From Parascedosporium putredinis (taxonomy: Eukaryota; Ascomycota; Sordariomycetes; Microascales; Microascaceae), in the NCBI GenBank assembly GCA_949357655.1, contig CASHTG010000009.1, forward strand, positions 310,001 to 374,000: 64,000 nucleotides of DNA. The letters run 5' to 3'. This document shows positions 34,794 through 48,049 of the stretch, piece by piece. The notes beneath the pieces are model-generated. The model saw nothing but the letters and a program-made list of their open reading frames with translations, was not told where the DNA came from and searched no databases. The number at the start of each line of letters is the position of its first letter. The stretch's first letter is position 1. The position numbers were made by a program, and so were the translations under genes.

Positions 34794-37382
34794 CGGATAG
34801 TGAGAGTGAATAATGTTTACGACGGCTCATGACTATTCTTTTTTGTCATTTCATCCTCTTCATTTCGAGGGGCTTACTTGCTAGGGTGTGTATCATTATA
34901 TATGGCAACGGTGTACCAGGTCTTCGGAAAGACGTCCTCGTCAACCGGTTCACGAATATATTAGAAAGCATTGAAGCGGACTCTACGATTGCAAAGGAAG
35001 TGCCTCCATCCCGCGTGATTATCATAGATCCCCAAGATCCCTCAATAGAAAGAACTTATCGGTCTTGGGGCATCAGGAAACGGGGGTCAAGAGCGGGTTA
35101 AACACATCACGCCGATGAGGTTCATAAAAACGGCGCCCAGCCACCACCGTCACAAGCTCAACAGGTGTATGCCCAACATCTTGTCCAGTAAATTATGTAT
35201 TATATTAGGAACCGTCTCATTATCTAGTCCTCGAACCTGACATACGTCCAGCGTATCGAACTGTACTCCGCGCCATCCCATCCAACCAAACCTCTCCATA
35301 CCCTCCCTTCTCCCTACCCACATGTGCCCTCCTAGTCGAACAAGAAACACGCTCACAAACCTAAAAGTCAACCGAAAAACTCCCACGTTAGCATCAGGCC
35401 TCTTCAACAGATGAACACGTCGTCCCGTCCCCCACACCAGAGACGGAGACACATGATAGAAAAAAAAAAAAAAAAGAGTTTGATCGACTTTTCCTTCCTT
35501 CAGAAACCAATTTTAAAGCACAACTCTACCCCACCGGGCTCCTCCCCCTTCCCCACCCCACCTCCCCCAACCTCCGCCGCCAGCATATGACGATACGACA
35601 GCGAAGGGGGTTTGGCAAAGTGAAGGATCTGGACGGGGAAGCGAGAGAGGAGGCCACGGCACCCGCGATGGGGTCGAGAGGAGTCGGACCTCTCCGGGGC
35701 GGGGTCTCAGACGGCTCTTCCTATGCTTGGGTAGGTTTTGGGTCTCATCATCGGTCGGAATTTTTTCATGGTTTTTTTGGCGGGTTCGTTTCGATGGAGG
35801 AGCGGGGGCCGCAAATCTGGGTGCAAGACTCCAACGTTCGCCTCTCGAGTTTGGGGGTTTTTGTCCCCTTTCCGCTGTGCTCCACGCCCAGCGATACAAA
35901 GCTCAGAAGGCGCAAAGGGGGAACAACGAAGAAGAAGAAAAAGATAGCCGTATCAAGCTTACCGAGGAGAGGAGGCGTTCCGACCGTCCAGACTGAAAGA
36001 GCAGACGCGGGCGATAGAGAAGAGATTCCCAGGGAACAGACGAGGCTCGAAAGGGTGGCTGACAGCGAAAAGTCTTGAGATGTCAAGTAGAGAAGTGACA
36101 AAAATAATTAAGAAAAAAATAAACGAAAAAAAAAAAAAAGAAAGAGAAAAATAAGATCTAAAAGTCAAGTCAGTGGTGGTAGAGGGGAGAAAGAGTAGGT
36201 CCTGATTTTCGGTGGGATTTTTTTCCGAGCTGTTTTCTTGCAAGGCGGGTAATCTGTGGCACTTGAACCGAGCCAGCCCTGCCTGCCGCTACCAACTGCC
36301 CATTGATGGAGGGAGGAGGAGGCCGTGATTTCCAGAATTTCCAGATTTGAATATTAAAGGCCGGCCCACGAAGTTCGGACATCGAACATTCACACGTCGC
36401 ACACATTGCGTGAAGTCAAGGAAATGGGGAGCATAGTTTCAGTATATTCGAAAATCCCCTTTGAAGTCAGCTATCTAATAGTATTCCACGAAGTCTCTAG
36501 CAATGCTGTCAAAGCCAGCTATTCATTCCGCCACATGGTGGCGTATCAAAGGTGCCCCCAATCCAGGTCCTGCTCGCTTCTCGCACTCGATTACTACAAA
36601 GCAATATCACTTTGAAAAGGCAATGTAGGTGTGGCACATAACAGAATCCCCTAGATCTCGAGTTGTATTCAAATGAGAAATTAAGAAGAAAAATCCCCTA
36701 CAAGACGGCTCAGTCTGTGATATCTGATCGGCCCCTTCATTATGTATACCCCCGTCTGAAACCGCCATGTTTCTTTCCATCCGCATATTGATCTCTTCCC
36801 TCCACTCTCTCCTCAGAAATTTTAGGTTGGTTTCCAATCTGGCCTCGGCTCTTTTCATCCACGAAAAAAGAGAAAACAAATAGATGAGATGAGATAAACA
36901 ATAAAAAGACCAAGGGGAGAGAGAAACGACATCACACAAAACAAAATCCACCGCAAGGCAGCGGACTGCCATTGACAGATCCCCACAGTACACAATGAGA
37001 GGAAAAAAGTAAGCGGGATGGAGAGGGGCGGCAAGGCTCTTGAATCTTTGTGAATCTTCTTTGTTGTCTGTTTTTGTTTGAAAGGCGTTCTGGAAATGTT
37101 ACAAGTAAAGAAACAAGAGGAGAGGTCGAGACCAAAGGAAAAAGAATCCAGATAAACCGAAATTAGACATGCAGGAGAGGAAAAGGGCAAAAGAGAAAAA
37201 GAAACCCCGTCCTGAATCCCAAGCCACTTTCCGTGCGGTCCGCCTTCAGAAGTATCATAATCGTGTCATAATCGTAAAATGGGGAAGAAAAAAAAGGACA
37301 TAATAAACAGGAGAAGGGTGTTGAGTTAAAAGCCAGTCTACCGAATGTGATCGGTTTAACCTGACTATGCTGTGCCTCGGGT
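34794..37382. other. Convergent intergenic region of MPH1 and the C2H2 gene, no gene seen
   Basis: 2.6 kb with A-rich and T-rich tracts (35460-35475, 36125-36140) and only low-complexity open frames. It probably includes the 3' untranslated regions of both flanking genes. Confidence 0.5.
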
Positions 37383-39754
37383 TTACTCCGCAAAGTTGAC
37401 ATAGTCGTTGGTGTTCCAGTCCATGCTCGTAAACATGTCTTGCGTGGGTTGAGAGTAGCCCATGCCCGCGCTTGGCATCTCGGTGGAGAAGAGTGGCTCA
37501 AAGTTGTCGATGCGGGCAGTGTCTGGGAAGAGGGCAAAGTCGGCATTGAAGCCATCATCACACTGCGTAAAATCCTCAAAGCCCTCATCCACAACCTCTT
37601 GAAGAGACTTGGGGGTGTAAAGCATGGCGCTCGGCTGCCCAATGGGTGAAATGTGGGGAGTAGGCACAAAATCGACTTGCCCTACACCCATCATGTCAGG
37701 GTAAGCCAAGAAGGGCTGCTGGGGCATCATCTTCTGAGCAAAGATGGCCGGGTCGGGAGTGGGAAGGTGCGCACGCGCGGTGTAGAGGTCGTCATCCAGA
37801 GTGAAGCCGGTACCATCCTGGAATCCAGAGTAGTGCTCAAAGGGCCCAGTGGAGGGGTATCGACGCCAAAGGGGTCAGCAGGGGAGACATCAAGGTCCAA
37901 GTCCACGTCCATGGTATCGAGCTCGGGCAGATGCAACGGTGGCTGGTTGACACCGTTGAAAAGCTCGTCGTGGGGAATGTACTTGGGGAAGGTGATGCTG
38001 TTGTCTGGCAGAGGCATAAACTCTGCCGTCTGCGCGGGCGGCGTCTCAAGACCAATGTGGCTCTCGGGTGTCGAGATGTTGGTGAGCTGAGGCGTAGGGT
38101 GGACCGTGCTGGCCGCATCACCAGGCTTCTTGCGATTCGTCTTGGTTCGCACGTACGTCCAACCGTGAGCCTTCTCCATGTGCTGTTTGCAGTTGGACTC
38201 ACGCTTCGACTTGTACGGGCAGGGCTTAAAGGTGCACTCAAACATTGGGGGCGCCGACGAGTGCTTGTCGTTGTGGTGGCGGTCCATTTCCTTCTCCGTG
38301 GGCCATCCATACTCGTGGTATTTGCAGCTCTTCACGGGGCACTTCCAAGGGCGAGAGTGAGTCTTTTCGTGCTTCGTCAAGTCGCAAGGGCGCTTGAACT
38401 CCTTGTTGCAGCCAGGCTCGCGGCACTTCTTAGGAGCAAGCTCCTCGGGAGTGGGATTCTTCTTTCTCCGGGCCATGGAGCGGAGAATGTCTTCCTCCTC
38501 CTCTTCAACGTGGCTTGACGATCGCTTGATCCTGAAGGCAGCATCCTTGGCATCCTCGTCGCCAAGGTCAACAAGCTCACCAGTAAGCATGGAGAAGGCC
38601 CTGCCGTCCTTCTTCACGCGGATGAGTTCGACGGGACGACCGTTCTTGTTTACGCCACCGTGGAGACGGACCTCGTCAGAGCTGCGAAATAAAGTGTTAG
38701 TAATTACGAGGGGATCAACCGTTTGCGTTTGGTAAAATGCATACATATCCAGCTCCATTCCGTTGGGGCTGTTGCCGGCGGTTAATTCTTGTTGCTTGGC
38801 GTCTGCTAGTGAACTGGCGTACTGTCGGAGCTGCTCCTCCAGGTCCATGAAGTAGAGGTTAGTGTAAGGGCGGTCGTTTGGCCGAATCTGTTCGCGGTCG
38901 CTAAGGTACTCGGCAGTTGTTTGAATGCAGCGAACGGAGGTGAGGCAGAAATCGAGGTAGAGCTCGGCGGTTTTCGTCCTCTCCTTCAGACACAGTGACC
39001 GATAAGTATCACCCCAAACGCCAGAATCGTTGATAAGTTGACTTACCGGAGCCATGAAAATAAGAGTCTTTTCGAGATCCCTCAAGCAAATAATCTCTCT
39101 GTCACTGATGCGGCGGGGAATATCCAAGACGATGGGGGCAAAGTCCTTCAAAGAAGGCTTGGCAAGCAGGGGTCTTAGGGTGTACTCCTGAATGCGGGCC
39201 CTGGCCTTTGACTGAGACCTGGAAGGTTCTCGGAGGTGGTGGCGGCGGACCTTGTGATGGCCGAAACAGCAGCCTTTCGAGAGTTCTGGGCGACAGTGCG
39301 CTTTCCTGAAGTGGAGGCAATCGAAGTCCCTAGACCGCTATCCGATGGCTCATTGGCGGACCTCCTCCGGCTGTTCGAGCGAAGAACACGCTTCTCCGTG
39401 TCGGCCATTGCGGGTCGACAATGGGAAGGTCAAGAAGACCAGGTGGGAGGGGTAGGCTGCGGTCACGCATGGTCCGCCGGCGAGATGATGGAGGAGCCAT
39501 GGGTTCGGTATTGAAAGACTTGTCGACGTCGTTGACAATCATGGCGGCACGACGACGATGAGCATCGACCACATCGTCGAGTATGGTTTGGGAGCGACGG
39601 ATCGAGGGTGGCACGAAGGAGCTTGAAGAGGAAGAAGCGGGACTGGTGGGAGAATGGAAAGTTGGACACTTCCGGAGGGTGTGGTATTTAGCGACAAGCC
39701 CTCTTCAGAAGAGGGGCGAGCCGACCTCGTAGTCCTGCGAGGGTTGGGAGCCAT
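37383..39754 (-). CDS. C2H2 zinc-finger transcription regulator
   Basis: About 770 residues. A Ser/Arg-rich N-terminus (MAPNPRRTTRSARPSSEEG) is followed by a helical region (DREIICLRDLEKTLIFM; LYLDFCLTSVRCIQTTAEYL), a basic stretch, and three zinc fingers at about 38430-38180: CREPGCNKEFKRPCDLTKH-type, CPVKSCKYHEYGWPTEKEM with HH-x3-H, and CTFKPCPYKSKRESNCKQH. The long tail is acidic and Pro/Gln-rich, ending NTNDYVNFAE, as in an activation domain. A 63-nt intron (38744-38682, donor GTATGC) joins LDI to SDEVRL. A second GTAAGT-bounded 63-nt segment (39046-38984) is in frame with no stop, so it may be exon or intron. Frameshifts lie near 39620, 39420, 39195 and 37815. I do not recognise which regulator it is. 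Confidence 0.78.
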
Positions 39755-42700
39755 GGTAGGCGCGAAGTGTAAATGTGTTTGGGTGTTTTTGTCCGACAGG
39801 GTGACAGGGAACCGGACCAAGCCACTTATTTCCCTTGTCTGCGAGGAGATCGAATCTTTCCCGTTCTGAGGACCAAGACAAAGCGTCAGTAACCCTGCGG
39901 GAGGGGAAAGGCGTAATGAGTCTTCGTTGAGGCGCCCTTGGAGAGAGCAAAAGAGGGGAAGGAGGCGAGGTCAACCCGGGGAGGGAAGAAGGGGGATGTT
40001 GAGTCACTCCGGTCACCAACAGAGGACAACGATTTGTTCGCCGAAGTGACTTTGCACTTCGACGCGTGGGGAAGGAGCGGAGAGGAAACAGGACTAGGAA
40101 TTGGGCATGTAGACGTGACAGAAGTCTCGACGATGGAAAGGAAAGCCCAGGAATGAAGGCACAACGTACTTGGACGGAGAAGAAAGAGCCCAACGGCAAG
40201 TTTGTCGCGGTTTGGTTGCTGTTTGACTGAGACCAGATCCAAAAGTCGAGGATGCTGGAAAGGAAGACTCGAAAGTGAAGAAAAAGATGAAGAAGGACCG
40301 AGGATTCCGGCCAAAGGCGAGGAGAGGGGAGGCAAGGGTAAAATACAACAGACCAGATCCAAATTAGGAATTGGGGGATGGATTGGATTGGGGGCCTGTA
40401 CTTGAGAGCAGGATCTGGCGACAGATAGTACACAGATACCCACGCAAGGTCCAAAAGCCAATCCGGCGGTTGAACACGACACGAGACGATGAAGCAAGCG
40501 TGCGGGGACGAGGATGGGGTAAAAAAGGCAAACGACGAAAAAGAAAGGAACCGAAACCGAAACTTGAAAGCTGGCCTCAGGATCTTTGCTTTCACAATAC
40601 AAAGCGATGATGGGAGAGCTACGCGGCTTGAGGGTCAGGAAAACGAGACGCCTGACAAGGACGAAAGATGGGTGCGTGGGAGTTGGGAGAAGGCGATGGA
40701 AGGAGGTCAAAGGACTTGGGTGCACAAGGTTTAGGAACGGGGGCAAGAGCGGGCGGTCTGAGGGAAAACACTGAGAGGCATTGATTAGAAATGGGGGCCG
40801 TCCTGCTCTGAGGGAAGGTCCTTGGGACGAGACGCTGCTGCCTAGAGCTCCGCCTCCACTGGCTCGCCAAGACGCGATCTCATTGGCCAGGGATTGCTAA
40901 CCCACAGGGGAAGGATGGGTCCTGATTTACCGGGGTAGAAATAGGGAATCTCTTCAGCCCCGAGACTCCCACTGAGGTCATTCAAGTAGTCGCTGTTAGG
41001 GCTCCACGCTTTCAGTCTACTGTCCGCACTAACAGAAATCCCACGGACACGCAATTTATTCGAGGACTTTGAGGAATGTCTGTTCCGAGTTAGCGTTCAC
41101 CGTAGTATTTCAACTTCTGAGGCTAACGAGCTGGGACTTGTCCTCAGCCCGTTTCTTGGGCTGCCAGCACGGCAAAGTTGAAATTGAGCACTTCCAATGC
41201 AGTGCCTTCCCGACCCTCTCGGGCAAGGTACGTCACTAATTTGTTAGGCATGGCCAATCTGAAGGGCTTTCGATGGGTATGTTCATCCCCGAGCAGCCTG
41301 CGTGTTGACATTCCGGGACATTACGAGTGAAGGGAAGGGGAAGAAGATGAGGAGGTGTTTTCCATCCACTAGATGGCGATCTGAACCCATCTTCCCAGTG
41401 GTCAGTGTCTCTTCCACCGATCGTCATGCACGCAGTGAGACCCATAAAGAGTTGAGTCCAGAATTTGCCGCCAAGAAAGACCCAAAAAAGTGTAGCCTGG
41501 GGCCTGTGGTCGGGAACACCACGGCAAGGCGTCCCCACCCAAGATTGAAACGAACCAAGCCTAAACCCGAAAAAGAAGAAAAAACGCCTGAGCTGTCAGC
41601 ATTGGCGGCCGGGACGCTGCGAAACTGCTTTAGCGCACGCTATTTCCGTCCGGACGACGCAATCCGCGAATCCGCACCGCAAGGCAGCCGAATTCTCTCG
41701 ACTCTTGCTGGACGAAGACGGGTTTCAGGGCAGTTTTCATCTTGCTGACTTTCTGTTTCTGGCCCTTTTCTCGCTTGGCTCTGGAGACGTACGCGTTGAC
41801 GTCGTCAACTCCACCATCCTGACCTGCCCCCTTTTTTTCTCTCTTTCTCCTCCTCAACCTTCTTTTCATATCATTCCGTGCTTTTATTATGTCCTTTCCT
41901 TTTTCGGTTCTCCCTTGTGGACTTGAAAAAGAAATTCCTGTTGGACGTCGACAGCACGCGAGATTGTCCAACCGAGGTACCAATAATAAGAATACGGGCA
42001 AATACGATGGAAAACCAACCCGGTGCTGAGTTTTGAGGATGTGTCATGAGGTACTTGTACCGACGGAGAGACTACCATCAGTCGGAGTTGTTGTTCAAAC
42101 CCCGAATTAAATTCAATCGATCGCTGGCTCGGGCGCAATTCCGACGAGTCTCACCTCACAGCCGGCGCGCAGTTGGCTCGAACTCTCGAACCAACAGCTC
42201 TGTGACACCACCTGCCGGCCGACGCGGAACAAACGAAAAAGAAAACAAGGCCGGCGGGTTACGGGTTATTCCGTCGTTCCAATCCCTCATTTTTTCTTCC
42301 CTCCCTCCCCCAAAGGCCTTGATACCAGTTGCTGCTGTCCACGTCTGGCCTCGATCGCATTCCTAATTTAGGCGCCTGATCATGAGACCTTCGGGCGAAT
42401 CCTCCCGTGTTACCCCACGCCATCGGTCACCAGTATGTTTTCAATATTTCTGGCTTTCTCGGTCTCCTTTCGACTCTGTGTCAACAAAGGTTTCTTTTTC
42501 CTTTTTTCCCGCTCCTCTATGCTTGTCTTGTGTCTGATTTTATCGCCGTTCGGTTCCCGCTTGGACTGATGGTAATCTCCATGAGCGGGCTGGTTGGAGT
42601 GATGCTTTTGAAACCCTGTCGAATGGGGCTTTTCCTTCCCGTTGTCGTTGGCCTCTCAAAATCCTTGCATGTTGCATTCAGCGCCAAACCCGATTGGGCT

Positions 42701-45700
42701 CGCCGGCTTCTCACTGCCCTCGCCGAGTGGCCATCGCATCAATAATAGATCTTGGACAGCACGGCTCTGATTGATTTGACGGTGTGTGTAATTTGATTGC
42801 TTGCACTGTCTAATTCTCAAACCCCACGACACCCTTGGGGCCACCGGTCGACCTGGGAGACGAGCTTCTCCGTCATGAACAGTTGGCGGAGATGCAGTCA
42901 TTTCTGCATCTGACGCATACAAGGACATGAGAAGAGAGAGAAGAGAGAGAAGAATAGAGTGGGAGAGGAGAATGTGTGAAAAAGGTTTGAAGCCCCTCGT
43001 CCAACCATTCTGAAAGCCATCGTCCTCTTCCTCGGGGAGAGACCCTCGCAACCAATCTCGCCGTGGGTACAATATGCAGGCCATAGGGCTGGAAAGCGGG
43101 TGGGGGGGCGTTGACTCATGCATTCCGTGGATGGGCCAGGCTTGGAGCAAAGGCAAACGATCTCCACGCTGGACAGGACGGTGTGATTGCAATTGATACT
43201 CGAACCTCAAAAATCCCATCGCCCTGAAGTCAGTCTCTCCCTCTTTTCGTTTGTCATGCAGCCATGTCGCCCATTCTCTTCGATCTTACTTCTTGATTGG
43301 AGTAGAAAACTGGAGTCACCGGAAGGCACAAAGTATTAACGCGCATCTTTGTTGGCATAGTCAGGGAGAGGAGGCGGAGTTTTGAGGAGAAGAATGCAAT
43401 GGATGGATGACTACTTTCACTCTTTTTTTTTTTTTCCATAATTCCTTTTCTTTCTCTTTTTTACAACCGCGACGAGCATGGTGCTGCAAACCGATGAAAC
43501 AAAGGCGTCTTTTTTTTTCTCCCTTCTTTTTGTCTTCTTCAAGAGGTATCCAATGAATTCAAGGCAGTATTTGTCTGGCCGGTCTGGCGGCGAACAGGGA
43601 TCAAGCGCCCGTGCTCCCACCACAACGAACAGCACGCTCCGCAGCTCAGCGTAATATTCCTCTTCCCCGCCCAAAAAAATGATTGATTTTGTCCACTTTG
43701 CGAAATCAAACGCATAGCCGGGAGCTCATCATTTCCATCGGAGATGAAGACTTCATGATCTCCCTCCCCTAAAGAAGGCGCATGGCCTTAGCAGATCAAT
43801 AGTTCAGTATCCATTCTGCCGGGGATTTTCAAGACATCCCACGTCTCAGGGTCCTGGGAGGCCGCCATCTCGGCAGGAGATGGGAGCACCAAGGTCGGTC
43901 GTGGAGTGTAGGAAAAGGGTACACGACAGAGTAAGCAGACAAGCGAGACGGGGAAGGGGGCGCAACACGACGGAAATGAGGTCGTGTGAGTAACACAAAC
44001 CGATCCACGGGTACGCCAAGTGATGCGAATGTAACACGAACGAGGCCATCAACATCATTAACAGCCATCGACAGCCATCGACAGCCATCATCATTCGGCA
44101 ACACAGCGCCAGGGCCGCATCGATGGCTGAGTTGGCAACACACCTCCTCTTCCTTGTCCAGGAGGTTGCGCGAGAGCCAAAGGGCGCGCGCTGAGGCGCC
44201 AGGAGCTTTTACCTTTTTGTCCAACCGAAAGAGAGGAGCGCGGACCCAATCATGGGGAACTCGTGTCATCCACATCAATCAATCCCACCTCCTCGTCTTT
44301 GATCCTTCCCGACAAGCAATCTACGGTTCCTCATCCTTTGAAGCAGGTAAAAAGAGAAGAAAAAACGAGAGAAAAAAGCAAATCCAGAGCCAGGAGGCCA
44401 GGAAGTGACAGAGAGGCCCCAAGTTCAATTTGTTTTGTTTTCTCCGCATGGCCAACGCCCTGCTGTTCTCATGCGCATGGCCAAACGAAGAGTCGAGCTG
44501 TGTGCCGTCGCGCCAGAATTATAATACGAAGACATCAAGAGCGCCCTGTGCTGCCAAGAAAACTCGTTCCCGCCCTACGAGGCGAGACTCTCGTTTGAAG
44601 GACTCCGGCTCCCTTTTTGTTGGTTCAATGTTCCCCTTTGTCTTGTTCAGGACGCGGCAAATGACAAGCACATTAAACCCCTGTCACCGCCGACCCACTT
44701 GACGAGGATAGACCAGTCATTGTCACGTCTCCGCCGCCGCGGTCGAAGATGGCGGGCAGTTTTGCTTCCTCGAGCTCCCTCACTCCCTCCCTTCCCTTCC
44801 CTTCCGCTTTTTCCCCTTGCTGCAGGTGAGATGAGGATAAGAGCGGCCATCGAGGAGGCCAAGGTGGCCAAGGAGAGGGGCCAAGTGGCTGAGGAGGTAA
44901 ACCCCCAGTCGACGAAAAGTGGAGGTCGGTTCATATTAGGAATGAAGAAAGCCCGGGATCACCAAGGCCTTTTCTCGAGTAGGCGCTGCTTGGGGTTTCC
45001 TTTTTTCTTTTTCTTCCTCCCTTTTGCGTCCTGCAGGACTCAAAAGTCGGTTCAGGCGGCAGGATTTCAACTTTTGCCCCTTCCTTGTCCCCACTCCGGT
45101 CCTCAAGTGCTCTTTGTTGGTTTTTTGCCCGCTTTTGCCCTGCGGGTCCCACCAGCGCAGGGTCCGTATGTGGGAATCACTCTTGTCAGTGTCAGACAGC
45201 GCGGGCAATCAGGGCAAACTATTGATCCGCCTGCGTGCTCATCGAGATTCGATTCGGGGCTCCTGCAGGCCGGGGGACGTGGCGCGGCGTCACACACCTG
45301 CCCCAGCCCTCTCTGCCCTCTTCCCTTCCCCCCTTTACCCCTCGATCAACGCAATTTTATAATGCAGCCTAGGGCATCCCCTGAAAATATCTAGGAGCAG
45401 CCATCATCGATATGTCATTGACAAGCGTGAAAACGCCCTTTTGGCTCCGCTTCCCTCCTCCAGTGACCCGTAACAAGAGCTTCCTGACACGAGGCTTCCA
45501 CATTCACGAGTTCCTGATTGGCAGCAGCAGGAACGGGACTAGACAGGCAAAGGCGGCTCCAGCAAACCGAACATATCACCCCGCCTCCGCACCCCCTTTT
45601 TCCCAGTCTCTCTCTGTCTCACCGCCCGTTCCCCGTGCTGGCGGAGCTCCCCGAAGCGCGGGCGCAGTGGGAAAGGGTCCCCCTCCATGGAAATCTCCAT

Positions 45701-47165
45701 AAACCCATTGTGGCCACCGTTGCGGGCTCTTGTTGATGGAGTGAGGCGCCGGCCCGCGGCCGAGCCAATCAATCCCCAGGCACCACTATTGTTATCACAC
45801 ACTCGCAAGCACATGAATCTTCCTCTTTTCACTAACACGGCAGATTTTGGAACCTCAAGTTGGCTTTCTTGTTGTCTTGTTTTGTCTGTTTCGCCATTCC
45901 CCTTCCAAAGTGCCCATCTCCTTGTTCTCCCAAGATTGATCCTAGTCCCGTTCCTAGGGTCTCCCATGGATCTGCTCATGCAAACATGAACCCCCAAAAA
46001 ACAATATTGAAGTGCCCCCTCCAAACAAAACCTAATCCTGATGCCTATCTCTGTCACCCTCCACAGGCTAAATCGCCAGTTCCAGCGATCCTTCTTCTCC
46101 CCGCCCGTCACACAACACCCCTTGAACCTTGATCGCCTCAGTCCGCCTTGCAGCCCTTTTTTTCTTTTCTCCTACGAACCATTCCTGTTTCTCGCGGGTA
46201 AACGAAAAAGGAAAAAATCCCCGCGGCCACCACAGGCCAACCAATCTTGTTTCGTGCATGTGAACCACCCCCACTCCTCCCTTACCTGCCTTGACAACCC
46301 ACACCCTCCCCTCCCCGGGGGCCACCCTTTTTCCTCATTAGCGTGACCCGGAGAACAGGCCTCGGAGAATCACATGGGGACTAATATCGGTTAGAATGGC
46401 CAAAGGGCCCCCGAACCACCGGTCCCCCATCCACTCATCGCTAAAGGTACCGGCCACCATTGGAAGATGGGCCGGAGCCGGATGCGGGTGACTTGGTTCG
46501 AGTGTGCCCCGGTTCCCATCAACGCCACCTCTACAACGCTTGTTGCGCGGGAGAGGGCATGAAAGCTTCCTCGCGAACAAGCCGCTGCTCATCCGCATGC
46601 CTTGAACATGGCTTTAGTCGTCAACGGCGTTCTTCCCGACTATTTTTTTCTACCACCGTGAACAAGTCGTTCTATGTCCCGAGGTGTCTCTCTTTCCAAA
46701 AGAAAATATTGAGATAAAGATGATATAACATGAAGCCAATTTTCACTAGAGTCACGATGAGAGCGGTGGAAGAATCGTCTTCTAGCTAATTGATTGTATT
46801 AGCACGTCGTTTCGTGCTTGATGTTGTAGTTGGTAGTTGGTGGTGTTATACACTATGCTATACAGTTCATAAATGGCTGTCATGGGTATCATATCCTTCA
46901 ATGTTCGCTTTCCTCCCGTAATAAATCCAATTCCCAAAAATAAAGAATCCAAAAATCTCCAAGTCCAGCTTTTTCTCCCCTCAAGTGCCTCGCAAAGTCT
47001 GGTATCTCATGCAACGCGTATGACTTTGCGCTCTCAAGGCCCCTGGGCAAAAAAAAAAGTGTCGTAGAGATTCGTTTGATGCGTCCTCTCCGTTCGTCAA
47101 CGTATTAACGACGCAACACGATCCATGTCCCGGGTCGGGGACATCACACCGTCGGCCCTTTTCGC
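39755..47165. other. 7.4-kb stretch without a supported gene
   Basis: Dense low-complexity frames (Pro/Ser/Arg- or Phe/Ser-rich) overlap on both strands, the largest being 39705-40595 and 39886-40746 on the minus strand. None has a domain, and their composition follows purine/pyrimidine-rich DNA. It may hold a long leader and promoter for the zinc-finger gene at its left end. A 10-bp repeat (GCCATCGACA, three times) lies at about 44060-44090. Confidence 0.55.
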
Positions 47166-48049
47166 TCATATCCTGATGACAGCGGGGCGGATGGTGGCGT
47201 TGATCACGGCAGCCTCGGAATCCCACTGCCTCTGGGCGCCAAAGTCGATGGTGGACTTGCGGGCGGCGGATCCTCCGAAGAGGGCGGCCCGGTAAGTGCG
47301 TAGCTCGCTCGCGAACTGGCGGCGGCTGATGGCGCAGTAGACGAGATCCCAAACACTATGAAGAAGGCACTTGTTAGCATCACTGTTCATGCTTTGTCTT
47401 TTTTGTTTTTATTGTTGGACTGTAGAGAGGAGAGCTTACCCAAGGATCCAGAGGAGGATGTACACCATGGGGGTGGCGTATTGCACGGTGAGCCCCCAGT
47501 AGCTGTACTCCTCGGGGAATGCGCGGCCAAGAGCAATGTAGGCCATAAAGGTAGATGTGTAGCCAACACCAAAGGTGAGGCGGAGAAGCAGGGTCCAGCC
47601 CTTCCACATCTTGTCGTAGCGGCCAATGGACTGGAAGTCTAGGAGGATATCCAGACCGAGGAGAACGATGAGGAAAACGGCGGGAGCACTGAGAGCGAGG
47701 AAATCCCCATGTTAGCTTTGCCCTGGGGTTGTTTGCTTGGGGAGCAAGAGAGGAATGGAAACTTACCCGAAAGGCCCGCTGACGGCGCCATCGTGGTACT
47801 TGAGGAAGAAGGCCATGATGAGGAGGAGAATCATGGAGGTGAGGATGTGGATAAAGTCGGAGAGTACCCTCATAAAGGTCATGAAGCAGCTCGTGTTCCA
47901 GTCATCGCTCCCGTCTTCGAAGACGGATATCGTAGTCGGGGACTGGCCCTTGATGGAGATTGTGATGCGGGAAACGCTGGACTGGCGCGAGTTGCGCTGC
48001 GACCCGGGAGGGTGAGGTTGAGAGGCGGCGGCCTGTGGCTACGCTCCAT
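47166..48049 (-). CDS. Multi-pass membrane protein, unknown function
   Basis: I do not recognise the family. Exons 48049-47767, 47688-47440 and 47355-47166 are joined across introns 47766-47689 (GTAAGT) and 47439-47356 (GTAAGC). One lost C near 48012 must be restored. The protein, about 240 residues, has a polar N-terminus (MERSHRPPPLNLT; RNSRQSSVSRITISIKGQS) and then at least four hydrophobic helices: LSDFIHILTSMILLLIMAFFL, APAVFLIVLLGLDILLDF, LLLRLTFGVGYTSTFMAYIAL and PMVYILLWILGVWDLVYCAI. A cytosolic-type tail (SRRQFASELRTYRAALFGG) ends AVIRI. An ER-retention (KDEL) receptor was considered because of the first helix, but the sequence does not fit that family. The clean splice junctions support a real gene. 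Confidence 0.7.

Noticed and set aside
39705..40746. Two overlapping long minus-strand frames (296 and 286 codons)
   Set aside because: They overlap each other in different frames, read as Phe/Ser/Pro-rich text from pyrimidine-rich DNA, and lie in the likely leader of the zinc-finger gene.
44699..45394. A 231-codon plus-strand frame
   Set aside because: Low-complexity, no domain, no intron signals, and overlaps a minus-strand frame of equal quality.
47166..48049. ER-retention (KDEL/Erd2) receptor
   Set aside because: Only the first hydrophobic helix is loosely similar; the rest of the protein and its tail do not follow that family.
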